Assembly (NCBI RefSeq): GCF_000381025.1
Contig: NZ_KB905813.1
Coordinates: forward strand, 248,001 to 312,000
Source: Streptomyces sulphureus DSM 40104
GTDB lineage: Bacteria; Actinomycetota; Actinomycetes; Streptomycetales; Streptomycetaceae
Direction: 5' to 3'
DNA: 64,000 nucleotides
A program made the translations under genes and the position numbers. The notes below the pieces were generated by a model. It saw nothing but the letters and a program-made list of their open reading frames with translations. It searched no databases and was not told where the DNA came from. Of the stretch, positions 9,233-17,273 are shown piece by piece (position 1 is the first letter of the stretch; each line of letters opens with the position of its first letter).

Positions 9233-9772
9233 GTGACAGCACTGCCGCACACCCGTCCCCGCGCGGCCCACTGGGCCGCCACCGCCCTCGCGCTCGCCGC
9301 CTTCCTCGGCGGTACGGCCCTCCTCCAACCGTCCGGCGCCACGGCGAACCCGACAGGCGAGGCGGCCCGCGGCCCCGACCCCGAAACGGCCCGTTACCCG
9401 CTCGACTGCGGTGCGGACGAGGCGGAGGTACTGGCGAGCGGTTCGGCCGACTTCGACGGGGACGGGCGCGCGGAGGCCGTGGCGGTCGCGCGGTGCCGCT
9501 CGGCGGGCGGGACGCCGCCCAGCGCGGTCTTCGTCCTCGCGCCGGCAGCGGAGGACGAGCGGCCCGAGGTCGTCGCCACGCTCGTCCCGGCGAGCGAGGG
9601 CATGAGCGTGCAGGGGCTGAAGGTCACCCCGCACGCGGTCTCGGCGACGCTCCTCGGCTACTCCTCGACCGACGTCCCGAGGTGCTGCCCCGACAAGCAG
9701 CGCAAGGTGCGTTGGGAGTGGCGCGACGGGCGGTTCGTGCTGGTGCCGGGGCCGGTCGCGGGCGCAGCCTGA
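9233..9772 (+). CDS. Small secreted protein, function unknown
   Basis: A 179-residue protein starting at GTG 9233, with AGGAG about 9 bases upstream. The first 40 residues contain a basic region and a hydrophobic stretch (WAATALALAAFLGGTALL) that read as a signal peptide, cleaved near SGATA-NP. The mature part includes SADFDGDGRAEAVAVARC, which resembles one FG-GAP/EF-like calcium loop of VCBS repeat proteins, and a C-terminal segment with paired Cys (RCCPDK). I do not recognise a family. An ATG at 9149 in frame would put 28 charged residues ahead of the signal peptide and is unlikely to be the start. Confidence 0.72.
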   Translation: MTALPHTRPRAAHWAATALALAAFLGGTALLQPSGATANPTGEAARGPDPETARYPLDCGADEAEVLASGSADFDGDGRAEAVAVARCRSAGGTPPSAVFVLAPAAEDERPEVVATLVPASEGMSVQGLKVTPHAVSATLLGYSSTDVPRCCPDKQRKVRWEWRDGRFVLVPGPVAGAA

Positions 9773-10092
9773 GGGCGGTCGGGTCCAAAACCCCTGCGAC
9801 GTACGCGCGTCGAGCATGCGGAGGCAGTGGCGGAGCGCGCTGGCCGTGTCCCGCCGCGTCCTCCCGCTCCGAGCAGAAGGACGGAATCCGCACCCCCGTA
9901 AGGGTGTTGGGGTGCGCAAGCACAAAGCGGGCCGCTTTCGGACCGGAACTCGTGGGTATCCCCCAGACGGGAGGGAGCGCGCAAGGGTGAAGATCGGACA
10001 CTCCCCTTACGTCTTTGTGATCTAGGGGTTTCAACCCGCACCGGCCCAGGTAGGGTCGAAGCGTCCAGCTCCCCCTGGAGGAGGTGAGGACC
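9773..10092 (+). promoter_or_regulatory. 320-bp region upstream of arc
   Basis: No convincing gene. It contains a SigR-type promoter match overlapping an 8-bp hairpin (CGCACCCC 9889-9896 / GGGGTGCG 9909-9916), and a possible housekeeping -10, TAGGGT at 10051-10056, with TTTCAA at 10029-10034 as a weak -35 (16-base spacer). The arc ribosome binding site GGAGGAGG lies at 10077-10084. This is the likely control region for the proteasome ATPase. Confidence 0.5.
9883..9908 (+). promoter_or_regulatory. SigR-type promoter match upstream of arc
   Basis: GGAAT at 9883-9887 and GTT at 9906-9908 are separated by exactly 18 bases, the published consensus for the thiol-oxidative-stress sigma factor SigR of Streptomyces (GGAAT-N18/19-GTT). 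It lies about 185 bases upstream of the arc start in a non-coding stretch. One such 8-base match per strand is expected by chance every few tens of kilobases, so this is suggestive only. Confidence 0.4.
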
Positions 10093-11859
10093 GTGGCAGC
10101 CCACGACGACGACATCAACCGCGGCATCAAGGCCGGTCGGGGTTCAGAGGACCCGGAAGGCCAGGTTGCCCAGCTAGAGCAGGAAATCGCCGTCCTGCGC
10201 CGGAAGCTCGCCGACTCTCCGCGGCACACTCGGGCTCTCGAAGAGCGGATCGTCGAGCTCCAGACCAACTTGGCCGGGGTCTCCGCGCAGAACGAACGGC
10301 TCTCCAACACACTGCGCGAAGCCCGCGACCAGATCGTGGCGCTCAAGGAGGAGGTCGACCGCCTCGCGCAGCCCCCCGCCGGGTTCGGCGTCTTCCTCAA
10401 GCCCAACGAGGACGGCACCGCCGACATCTTCACCGGGGGCCGCAAGCTCAGGGTGAACGTCAGCCCCAACGTCGAACTCGACGAACTCCGCCGCGGCCAG
10501 GAGCTCATGCTCAACGAGGCGCTCAACGTGGTCGAGGCCATGGAGTTCGAGACGGCCGGCGACATCGTGACCCTCAAGGAGGTCCTGGAGGACGGCGAGC
10601 GGGCCCTCGTCGTCGGCCACACCGACGAGGAGCGCGTCGTGCGCCTCGCCGAGCCGCTGCTGAGCAGCACCCTGCGCGCAGGGGACGCGCTGCTGCTCGA
10701 ACCGCGCTCCGGCTACGTCTTCGAGATCATCCCCAAGAGCGAGGTCGAGGAGCTCGTCCTCGAAGAAGTCCCCGATATCGATTACAACAAGATCGGTGGC
10801 CTCGGCGGTCAGATCGAGGCGATCCGCGACGCCGTCGAACTCCCCTACCTCTACCCGGACCTCTTCAAGGAGCACGAACTCAGGCCCCCCAAGGGCGTTC
10901 TGCTCTACGGCCCGCCCGGCTGCGGGAAGACGCTCATCGCGAAGGCGGTCGCCAACTCGCTTGCCAAGAAGGTCGCCGAGGTCACGGGCAAGCCGCAGGG
11001 GAAGAGCTACTTCCTGAATATCAAGGGCCCCGAGCTGCTCAACAAGTACGTCGGCGAGACCGAGCGGCACATCCGCCTCGTCTTCCAGCGGGCGCGCGAG
11101 AAGGCAAGCGAGGGGACGCCCGTCATCGTCTTCTTCGACGAGATGGACTCCCTCTTCCGCACCCGCGGCTCCGGCGTCAGCTCGGACGTGGAGAACACCA
11201 TCGTGCCGCAGCTCCTCTCCGAGATCGACGGCGTGGAGGGCCTGGAGAACGTCATCGTCATCGGCGCCTCGAACCGCGAGGACATGATCGACCCGGCGAT
11301 CCTGAGGCCCGGTCGCCTCGACGTGAAGATCAAGATCGAGCGCCCGGACGCCGAGGCGGCGAAGGACATCTTCTCCAAGTACCTCACGGCGAACCTGCCG
11401 CTGCACGCCGACGACGTCGCAGAGCACGGCGGGAACGTCGAGGCGGCCTGCGCGGCGATGATCCAGTCCGTCGTCGAGCAGATGTACGCGGAGTCCGAGG
11501 AGAACCGCTTCCTGGAGGTCACGTACGCCAACGGGGACAAGGAGGTCCTGTACTTCAAGGACTTCAACTCCGGCGCCATGATCGAGAACATCGTCGGCCG
11601 GGCGAAGAAGATGGCGATCAAGGCGTACCTCGACCACAACCAGAAGGGCCTGCGCGTCTCCCACCTCCTCGCCGCCTGCGTCGACGAGTTCAAGGAGAAC
11701 GAGGACCTCCCCAACACCACCAACCCCGACGACTGGGCCCGCATCTCCGGCAAGAAGGGTGAGCGGATCGTCTACATCCGCACCCTCGTCACCGGCAAGC
11801 AGGGTGCGGACACCGGCCGCTCGATCGACACGGTCGCCAACACGGGCCAGTACCTCTAG
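10093..11859 (+). CDS. arc: Proteasome-associated AAA ATPase (Mpa/ARC)
   Basis: Hexameric unfoldase that recognises Pup-tagged proteins and feeds them into the 20S core. In order: an N-terminal coiled coil (about residues 15-75) that binds Pup, an OB domain, then the AAA module with Walker A GPPGCGKT near residue 273 and Walker [13 protein letters not shown] near 345. The protein ends in GQYL, the C-terminal motif with penultimate Tyr that opens the proteasome gate. GTG 10093 is chosen because GGAGGAGG ends 8 bases upstream; the in-frame GTG at 10084 overlaps that site. At 588 residues it is of normal length. A terminator separates it from dop. Confidence 0.98.
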   Translation: MAAHDDDINRGIKAGRGSEDPEGQVAQLEQEIAVLRRKLADSPRHTRALEERIVELQTNLAGVSAQNERLSNTLREARDQIVALKEEVDRLAQPPAGFGVFLKPNEDGTADIFTGGRKLRVNVSPNVELDELRRGQELMLNEALNVVEAMEFETAGDIVTLKEVLEDGERALVVGHTDEERVVRLAEPLLSSTLRAGDALLLEPRSGYVFEIIPKSEVEELVLEEVPDIDYNKIGGLGGQIEAIRDAVELPYLYPDLFKEHELRPPKGVLLYGPPGCGKTLIAKAVANSLAKKVAEVTGKPQGKSYFLNIKGPELLNKYVGETERHIRLVFQRAREKASEGTPVIVFFDEMDSLFRTRGSGVSSDVENTIVPQLLSEIDGVEGLENVIVIGASNREDMIDPAILRPGRLDVKIKIERPDAEAAKDIFSKYLTANLPLHADDVAEHGGNVEAACAAMIQSVVEQMYAESEENRFLEVTYANGDKEVLYFKDFNSGAMIENIVGRAKKMAIKAYLDHNQKGLRVSHLLAACVDEFKENEDLPNTTNPDDWARISGKKGERIVYIRTLVTGKQGADTGRSIDTVANTGQYL

Positions 11860-11887
11860 CAGGCACCGCCCCCACCGACGCCGCGGC

Positions 11888-11918
11888 CCAGGGCCCCGCC
11901 CACCAGGCGGGGCCCTGG
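11888..11918 (+). terminator. Terminator after arc
   Basis: Perfect 13-bp inverted repeat CCAGGGCCCCGCC / GGCGGGGCCCTGG with loop CACCA, 28 bases past the arc stop. It suggests arc is transcribed apart from dop-pup-prcBA. Confidence 0.8.
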
Positions 11919-12112
11919 CGCCTGGCGGCGCGACGCCGGCTGCCTCGGCGTACGGATGCCGCCGGTGGGCCCCCCGGCGCGCGCCCCGGGGGTAGTCTCA
12001 TCGGACTCGCCGCCGTATGCGGCGCCCGGAGCACGCCGCAGGCATGTCGGTGCCGGGCAGTACCTTGGCAATGCGCGTTGACAGTGCCGTGTATCCACGC
12101 AAGGAGAATGCG

Positions 12113-13624
12113 ATGACCGTACGGCGGGTAATGGGCATCGAGACCGAGTACGGGATCTCCGTTCCGGGCCACCCCAACGCGAACGCCATGCTCACCTCCT
12201 CGCAGGTCGTCAACGCCTACGCGGCTGCGATGCAGCGGGCCCGCCGCGCGCGTTGGGACTTCGAGGAGGAGAACCCGCTGCGCGACGCGCGCGGCTTCGA
12301 CCTCGCGCGCGAGACCGCCGACGCCAGCCAGCTCACCGACGAGGACATCGGCCTCGCCAACGTCATCCTCACCAACGGCGCCCGCCTCTACGTCGACCAC
12401 GCGCACCCGGAGTACAGCGCTCCCGAGGTCACCAACCCCATGGACGCCGTGCTCTGGGACAAGGCGGGGGAGCGCGTGATGGCGGAAGCCGCGCTGCGCG
12501 CCGCCGAGGTGCCGGGCACGCAGCCCATCCACCTGTACAAGAACAACACCGACAACAAGGGCGCCTCCTACGGCACCCATGAGAACTACCTGATGAAGCG
12601 GGAGACCCCGTTCTCCGACATCGTCCGACACCTGACACCGTTCTTCGTCTCCCGGCCCGTCGTCTGCGGCGCCGGCCGCGTCGGGATCGGTCAGGACGGC
12701 ACCGAGCAGGGCTTCCAACTCAGCCAGCGAGCCGACTACTTCGAGGTCGAGGTGGGCCTGGAGACCACCCTGAAGCGCCCGCTGATCAACACCAGGGACG
12801 AGCCCCACGCGGACGCGGAAAAGTACCGCAGACTCCACGTCATCGTCGGCGACGCCAACCTCTCCGAGGTCTCCACCTACCTCAAGCTCGGCACGACCTC
12901 CCTCGTCCTCTCGATGATCGAGGACGGTTTCATCGCGGTCGACCTCGCCGTCGATCAGCCCGTGCGCACGCTCCACCAGGTCTCGCACGACGCCGGCCTC
13001 GGGCACCTCGTCACGCTCCGCAGCGGGCGCCGGCTCACGGCCGTCCAGCTTCAGATGGAGTACTGCGAGCTGGCCCGCAAGTACGTCGAGGAGCGCTGGG
13101 GCCAGGACGCCGACGAGCAGACGAAGGACGTCCTCAGTCGCTGGGAGTCGGTGCTGACGCGCCTCGAGGACGACCCGATGAGCCTCAGCGGCGAGCTCGA
13201 CTGGGTCGCCAAGCGCGAACTCCTGGAGGGCTACCGCCGTCGCGACGGCCTCGGCTGGGACGCGGCCCGCCTGCACCTCGTGGATCTCCAGTACGCCGAC
13301 GTCCGCGCCGACAAGGGCCTCTACAACCGGCTCGCCAACCGCGGAAAGATGCAGCGGCTGCTCACGGAGGAGGAGGTGGACAGGGCCGTACTGCGCCCGC
13401 CCGAGGACACCAGGGCGTACTTCCGCGGGCGTTGCTTGGAGCAGTACGCGGACGACGTCGCAGCGGCGTCGTGGGACTCGGTCATCTTCGACCTCCAGGG
13501 CCGCGACTCCCTGCAGCGCGTCCCCACCCTCGAGCCGCTGCGGGGCACGCGGGAACACGTCAAGGACCTGCTCGACCGATGCAGAACGGCGGACGAACTT
13601 GTGCGCGTGCTGTCCGGAAACTGA
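12113..13624 (+). CDS. dop: Depupylase / Pup deamidase
   Basis: Removes Pup from substrates and, where Pup ends in Gln, converts it to Glu. The 503-residue protein shows the carboxylate-amine-ligase fold shared with PafA: the ATP/Mg motif [16 protein letters not shown] at the N-terminus, the extended Dop loop (about residues 40-80, [14 protein letters not shown]) that PafA lacks, and [16 protein letters not shown] carrying the catalytic Asp. The start ATG 12113 has AAGGAG 6 bases upstream. It shares long identical runs with pafA in this window ([22 protein letters not shown]), as expected of paralogues. The family distinction from PafA rests on the loop and the longer length. Confidence 0.97.
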   Translation: MTVRRVMGIETEYGISVPGHPNANAMLTSSQVVNAYAAAMQRARRARWDFEEENPLRDARGFDLARETADASQLTDEDIGLANVILTNGARLYVDHAHPEYSAPEVTNPMDAVLWDKAGERVMAEAALRAAEVPGTQPIHLYKNNTDNKGASYGTHENYLMKRETPFSDIVRHLTPFFVSRPVVCGAGRVGIGQDGTEQGFQLSQRADYFEVEVGLETTLKRPLINTRDEPHADAEKYRRLHVIVGDANLSEVSTYLKLGTTSLVLSMIEDGFIAVDLAVDQPVRTLHQVSHDAGLGHLVTLRSGRRLTAVQLQMEYCELARKYVEERWGQDADEQTKDVLSRWESVLTRLEDDPMSLSGELDWVAKRELLEGYRRRDGLGWDAARLHLVDLQYADVRADKGLYNRLANRGKMQRLLTEEEVDRAVLRPPEDTRAYFRGRCLEQYADDVAAASWDSVIFDLQGRDSLQRVPTLEPLRGTREHVKDLLDRCRTADELVRVLSGN

Positions 13625-13706
13625 CCGTTCCCGGACTGCTCAGGGGTCTTCTTCCGATACCGAGAGTTCACGAACCCGCCCTCACCAGGTGCGCGGTCGC
13701 CGTTCT

Positions 13707-13735
13707 CGGGGAATCACCATCAGGCGGGGAATCAC
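13707..13735 (+). repeat. Direct repeat CGGGGAATCAC upstream of pup
   Basis: An exact 11-base word occurs at 13707-13717 and again at 13725-13735, 18 bases apart start to start, in the 220-bp gap between dop and pup. It could be a pair of regulator half-sites. GGAAT in the second copy is followed by GTT, but at 20 bases, which is the wrong spacing for SigR. Confidence 0.45.
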
Positions 13736-13844
13736 TGCGGGGGACCCCGGACGTTGCACCAACCGAGGGGCCGAAGTCAGTCGCGGCTTGTAGGGTCTGA
13801 TCTTGTACGTCTCGCGTACAACCAAACCGAGCGGGGTGAGGGAA

Positions 13845-14063
13845 ATGGCGACCAAGGACACCGGCGGCGGACAGCAGAAGTCCACCCGGCAGACCGAGGA
13901 GACCGAGGAGGAAACCCAGGACGCACAGGCGTCCGAGGACCTCAAGGAGCGCCAGGAGGCACTCTCCGACGACGTCGACTCGGTCCTCGACGAGATCGAC
14001 GACGTCCTGGAGGAGAACGCCGAGGACTTCGTCAGGTCGTTCGTGCAGAAGGGCGGCGAGTAG
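13845..14063 (+). CDS. pup: Prokaryotic ubiquitin-like protein Pup
   Basis: Small disordered protein that PafA attaches through its C-terminal Glu to lysines of target proteins. The gene encodes 72 residues from ATG 13845 (GAGGG just upstream). It is rich in Glu, Asp, Gln and Lys, with the coiled-coil-forming region EDLKERQEALSDDVDSVLDE that docks on Arc, and ends FVQKGGE. The final residue is Glu, encoded GAG before TAG, so this Pup should not need deamidation by Dop before ligation. A perfect hairpin 59 bases later may separate it from prcB. Confidence 0.98.
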   Translation: MATKDTGGGQQKSTRQTEETEEETQDAQASEDLKERQEALSDDVDSVLDEIDDVLEENAEDFVRSFVQKGGE

Positions 14064-14375
14064 GTCCCGTGCCCGACGGTGCCGAGCGGCCGAACCGGCC
14101 CCGGCGCAGGCGGACTTCGCTCGACGGCGCACCGGTCCGCCGGTGCGCCGTCCGTCCGCCGGGCGCTGTCTCCCCCGGTGCGGCGCCGGGGCACGGCACC
14201 GACCGTGCGGTCGGCTACTGTCGGCGTCCGCCCCGCGGTTCGCCGGAGCACGTGGTTCACGATCATGCGGCGGGTAGAGTCCCGGCGTGCACCGCGCCCC
14301 AACCGGGAGTCAGCGCCGGGCACATGGAAACCGGGGAGCGGCGAACCGGGCCGTCGTCCAGCAGGAAGGAAACGT
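14064..14375 (+). other. 312-bp gap between pup and prcB
   Basis: No gene seen. It contains the perfect hairpin at 14123-14152 and a second small one, CCGACCG / CGGTCGG at 14199-14214. The ribosome binding site of prcB, AGGAAGGA, is at 14363-14370. Part of it could carry a separate prcBA promoter, but I cannot identify one. Confidence 0.5.
14123..14152 (+). terminator. Hairpin after pup
   Basis: Perfect 13-bp inverted repeat GACGGCGCACCGG / CCGGTGCGCCGTC with a TCCG tetraloop. It probably attenuates or ends the pup transcript, so that Pup is made in excess over the core subunits. Confidence 0.7.
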
Positions 14376-15224
14376 GTGGCAGCCGAAACTCGTAGCGCCG
14401 GGCGCGCGCCGGCAGCCTTCCTGACGCCGGGCTCGCCCTCTGCGCACATGCCCTGGTGGTTTCCGGGAGACCGCCCGATGCCGTCCGAGGAGGCCCCGCA
14501 CGGCACCACCGTCGTCGCTGCGACGTTCCCCGGCGGCGTCGTGCTCGCCTGCGACCGCCGGGCCACGACGGGCAGCACTCTCTCGCAACAGAACCCGGAG
14601 CACGTCTTCCCGGCCGACGAGCACTCCGGCCTCGGCATCGCGGGCGCGCCCGGCCCCGCGGTGGATGCGGGTCGGCTCTTCCAGTCGGAGCTGGAGCACT
14701 TCGAGAAGGTGGAAGGCTCCCCGCTCTCCTTGGAGGGCAAGGCGAACCGCCTCGCCGGGCTGGTCCGCGGACACCTCGGCGGGGCGTTGCAGGGCCTCGC
14801 GGTCGTCGCGCTCTTCGCCGGCTGGGACAAGGAGCGCCGCAAGGCCCGCCTCTTCACGTACGACGCGACGGGTGGGCGCTCCGAGGAGGCCGGGTTCGCG
14901 GCGCTCGGCCCCGGCTCCGTCCACGCCCGCGGCTCGTTGAAGAAGCTGCACGGCGAGGGCGTCAGCGAGGAGCAGGCGGCGACCGCGGTGGTGCAGGCTC
15001 TCCACGACGCCGCAGACGACTCGGCCGCGGGAGGTTCCGACGCCGGCAGGCAGATCCCCCCGGTGGTCGCGGCGATCACCGAGGACGGCTACCGCAGGCT
15101 GGAGCAGGCCGAGGTCTCCCGCCTCGTACGGCGCGTGCACGAGGGCCGTCTCCAGCTCCCCAACGGGCCGCAGGCCCCGCTCTCTCAGGCCCACCCCGAC
15201 AGACGGACAGGAAGGGACGGATAG
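14376..15224 (+). CDS. prcB: 20S proteasome beta subunit (N-terminal nucleophile protease)
   Basis: Catalytic subunit of the 20S core. The 282-residue precursor carries a propeptide of 43 residues ending at EAPHG, after which self-cleavage would expose Thr44 (TTVVAATFPGG), the catalytic N-terminal threonine. The active-site region ACDRRATTGS includes the conserved Asp-Arg and Lys/Arg positions of the family. GTG 14376 is preceded by AGGAAGGA at 5 bases. The stop is only 3 bases before prcA, so the two are co-translated in equal amounts. Its C-terminal tail is long and hydrophilic. Confidence 0.97.
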   Translation: MAAETRSAGRAPAAFLTPGSPSAHMPWWFPGDRPMPSEEAPHGTTVVAATFPGGVVLACDRRATTGSTLSQQNPEHVFPADEHSGLGIAGAPGPAVDAGRLFQSELEHFEKVEGSPLSLEGKANRLAGLVRGHLGGALQGLAVVALFAGWDKERRKARLFTYDATGGRSEEAGFAALGPGSVHARGSLKKLHGEGVSEEQAATAVVQALHDAADDSAAGGSDAGRQIPPVVAAITEDGYRRLEQAEVSRLVRRVHEGRLQLPNGPQAPLSQAHPDRRTGRDG

Positions 15225-15227
15225 CCG

Positions 15228-15980
15228 GTGTCGACGCCGTTCTATGTCTCACCCCAGCAGGCCATGGCGGACCGCGCCGAGTACGCCCGCAAGGGCATCG
15301 CGCGCGGTCGCAGCGTGGTCGTGTTGCAGTACGCCGACGGCATCGTGTTCGTCGCCGAGAACCCCTCGCGGGCACTGCACAAGGTCAGCGAGATCTACGA
15401 CCGGATCGCCTTCGCGGCGGTCGGCAAGTACAACGAGTTCGAGAACCTCAGAATCGGCGGCGTCCGCTACGCGGACCTGCGCGGCTACACCTACGACCGC
15501 ACCGACGTGACGGCGAGGGGCCTCGCCAACGTCTACGCGCAGACGCTGGGCACCATCTTCTCGGCCAACGCGGAGAAGCCGTACGAGGTCGAGCTGATCG
15601 TCGCCGAGGTCGGTGCCGACTCCTCCGAGGACCAGATCTACCGCCTCCCGCACGACGGCTCGATCGTCGACGAGCACGGTTCCGTCGCCGTCGGCGGCAA
15701 CTCCGACCAGATCGGGAGCCACCTCGATCAGAACTACCGCGAGGACATGTCCCTCGGCGAGGCGCTGAAGCTGGCGGTCGCGGGGCTCGTCAGGGACGGC
15801 AGCGGCGGCGAACGCGAGCTGACGGCCGACCAGTTGGAGGTCGCCCTCCTCGACCGCTCCCGCCCGCAGCAGCGCAAGTTCAAGCGGGTCGCCGCGACGC
15901 AGGTCGCCAGGCTTCTCGGAGGCTCGAACGGCTCCTCCTCGGAGGACGAGGCCGGCGACGCGGAGGACTCCGAGGACTGA
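15228..15980 (+). CDS. prcA: 20S proteasome alpha subunit
   Basis: Structural subunit that forms the outer rings and the gated entry pore. The 250-residue protein begins [26 protein letters not shown], the alpha-type N-terminal helix (H0) without a catalytic Thr, followed by the proteasome fold ([18 protein letters not shown]). The last 25 residues are an acidic, Ser-rich tail ([15 protein letters not shown]) that is probably flexible. It starts at GTG 15228, 3 bases after prcB, and ends before a very strong bidirectional terminator. Confidence 0.97.
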   Translation: MSTPFYVSPQQAMADRAEYARKGIARGRSVVVLQYADGIVFVAENPSRALHKVSEIYDRIAFAAVGKYNEFENLRIGGVRYADLRGYTYDRTDVTARGLANVYAQTLGTIFSANAEKPYEVELIVAEVGADSSEDQIYRLPHDGSIVDEHGSVAVGGNSDQIGSHLDQNYREDMSLGEALKLAVAGLVRDGSGGERELTADQLEVALLDRSRPQQRKFKRVAATQVARLLGGSNGSSSEDEAGDAEDSED

Positions 15981-16007
15981 TCCTCCGCCCGCCCTGCTGA
16001 GGACGCA

Positions 16008-16044
16008 CGGGGCGGGGCGGCCCGAACGGGCCCGCCCCGCCCCG
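16008..16044. terminator. Bidirectional terminator between prcA and the LacI regulator gene
   Basis: A near-perfect hairpin of 16-17 bp, CGGGGCGGGGCGG-CCCG paired with CGGG-CCCGCCCCGCCCCG, with one bulged C and loop AA, then GTTTG. It lies between convergent genes and should stop transcription from both sides. Confidence 0.85.
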
Positions 16045-16091
16045 CGTTTGTGCCCGCCGGCGCCCCGCGCCCGCCGTACGGCCGGAGTGGC

Positions 16092-17153
16092 TCAGGCGGG
16101 CGCGGGACCCGTGGACCCGCGGACGGCGAGCGACACCGGCAGCAAGCCGCGCCGGGGCACGCGCCCGTCGACGACGTCGAGGAGGGCGCGCATGCCCGCG
16201 GCGCCGAACTCCTCGGCCGGCAGGTCCACCGTCGTCAGCTCCGGCTCCAGCGCGGTCGCGAGCGTGACGCCGTCGACGCCGGTGAGCGAGACGTCCTGTG
16301 GTACGCGCAGTCCCAGGCGGCCGGCGGCTTTGGAGGCGCCGGCGGCGAGGAAGCCGTCGTCGCAGATGAGTGCGGTCGGGCGCGGGTCGGCCGTGAGGAG
16401 TTCGGTGGCCGCGCGGAGTCCGCCGGGGATGTTCAACGGTGCCGCCGCCGTGGGCGGTTGGGCGGCGCCCCCGTCCGCGAGGGTGCGCCCCAGCGCGTGC
16501 GCCCGTACCCGGAACGTCCAGGAGTCGATCGCCGCCGCGACGTGTCCGATCCTGCGGTGCCCGAGGGCGAGAAGGTGCTCGGCGGCCTGGCGCATTCCGT
16601 CGGCGATGTCGAGGTTGACGGTGGCCGCGACGCCGCTGAGCGCGGGATCGTCGTCGAGCATCACGACGGGTGTGCTGCTGCGCAGCGCCGGCAGGGTGCC
16701 AGGCGTGAGCGAGGAGGCGATCACGCCGTCGAGCGCGGCGCCGGCGGAGCCGAGCGGGTCCTGGACGAGGCCGCCGGTGTCCGACTGGGTCGCGCCGGGC
16801 GCGGGCGGTGTCGAGTGCGTCGGGTACAGGAGCAGGCCGAAGTCGTGCCGGGCCGCCTCGCGCGCGGCGCCGAAGTGCACCCGGGCGAAGAAGTCGCTGT
16901 TGAGCGCGGGCACGACGAGCATCCCGGTCCTGGTGCGTCCCGCGCGCAGGGTGCGCGCGGCAAGGTTGGGCCGGTAGCCGAGCCGGGCCGCGCTCCGGCG
17001 CACGGCCTCCGAGGTGCGCGCGGAGATCCGCCCCTCGCCCTTGCCCGAGAGGACGAGCGAGACGGTCGCCTGCGAGACCCCGGCGTCCTGGGCCACGTCC
17101 TTGCTGGTGGGGCGGGCCCGTCCGAGTGCGGGGTCCGGTTGACCTTGCGGCAC
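16092..17153 (-). CDS. LacI-family transcriptional regulator
   Basis: Probable repressor of the divergent MFS gene. The N-terminal helix-turn-helix is TSKDVAQDAGVSQATVSLVL (residues 15-34) with the hinge helix SEAVRRSAARLGYRPN; the rest, to residue 353, is the periplasmic-binding-protein-like effector domain (ALICDDGFLAAGASKAAGRL, VSLTGVDGV). GTG 17153 has GGAAGGAGG four bases upstream, an excellent match. Two LacI-type palindromes lie between it and the MFS start. The inducer cannot be told; the domain architecture suggests a sugar or small metabolite. A LacI/MFS pair at this point of the proteasome region is, as I recall, conserved in Streptomyces. Confidence 0.93.
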   Translation of the reverse strand: MPQGQPDPALGRARPTSKDVAQDAGVSQATVSLVLSGKGEGRISARTSEAVRRSAARLGYRPNLAARTLRAGRTRTGMLVVPALNSDFFARVHFGAAREAARHDFGLLLYPTHSTPPAPGATQSDTGGLVQDPLGSAGAALDGVIASSLTPGTLPALRSSTPVVMLDDDPALSGVAATVNLDIADGMRQAAEHLLALGHRRIGHVAAAIDSWTFRVRAHALGRTLADGGAAQPPTAAAPLNIPGGLRAATELLTADPRPTALICDDGFLAAGASKAAGRLGLRVPQDVSLTGVDGVTLATALEPELTTVDLPAEEFGAAGMRALLDVVDGRVPRRGLLPVSLAVRGSTGPAPA

Positions 17154-17204
17154 GCGGCCTCCTTCCGACGCAACACAACCGGGTGGACCGGGAGTTGGCG
17201 TCGA

Positions 17205-17238
17205 TGATACGTATGACGGGTCCTGTTCATACGTATCA
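17205..17238. promoter_or_regulatory. Twin LacI-type operators in the LacI/MFS divergent promoter
   Basis: TGATACGTATGA at 17205-17216 and TCATACGTATCA at 17227-17238 are perfect reverse complements of each other, and each contains the 8-bp palindrome ATACGTAT with the central CG typical of LacI-family operators. The centres are 22 bases apart, two helical turns, so two dimers could bind on one face. The site lies 52 bases from the regulator start and 36 from the transporter start. Confidence 0.8.
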
Positions 17239-17273
17239 CTTCGGGTCGGGTACCCGGTGGGAAGGAGCGCGCG

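Noticed and set aside
9816..10025. Small plus-strand open frame upstream of arc
   Set aside because: Arg-rich with no ribosome binding site, and it overlaps the likely promoter region.
13726..13752. SigR-like GGAAT ... GTT upstream of pup
   Set aside because: The spacing is 20 bases, outside the 18-19 consensus.
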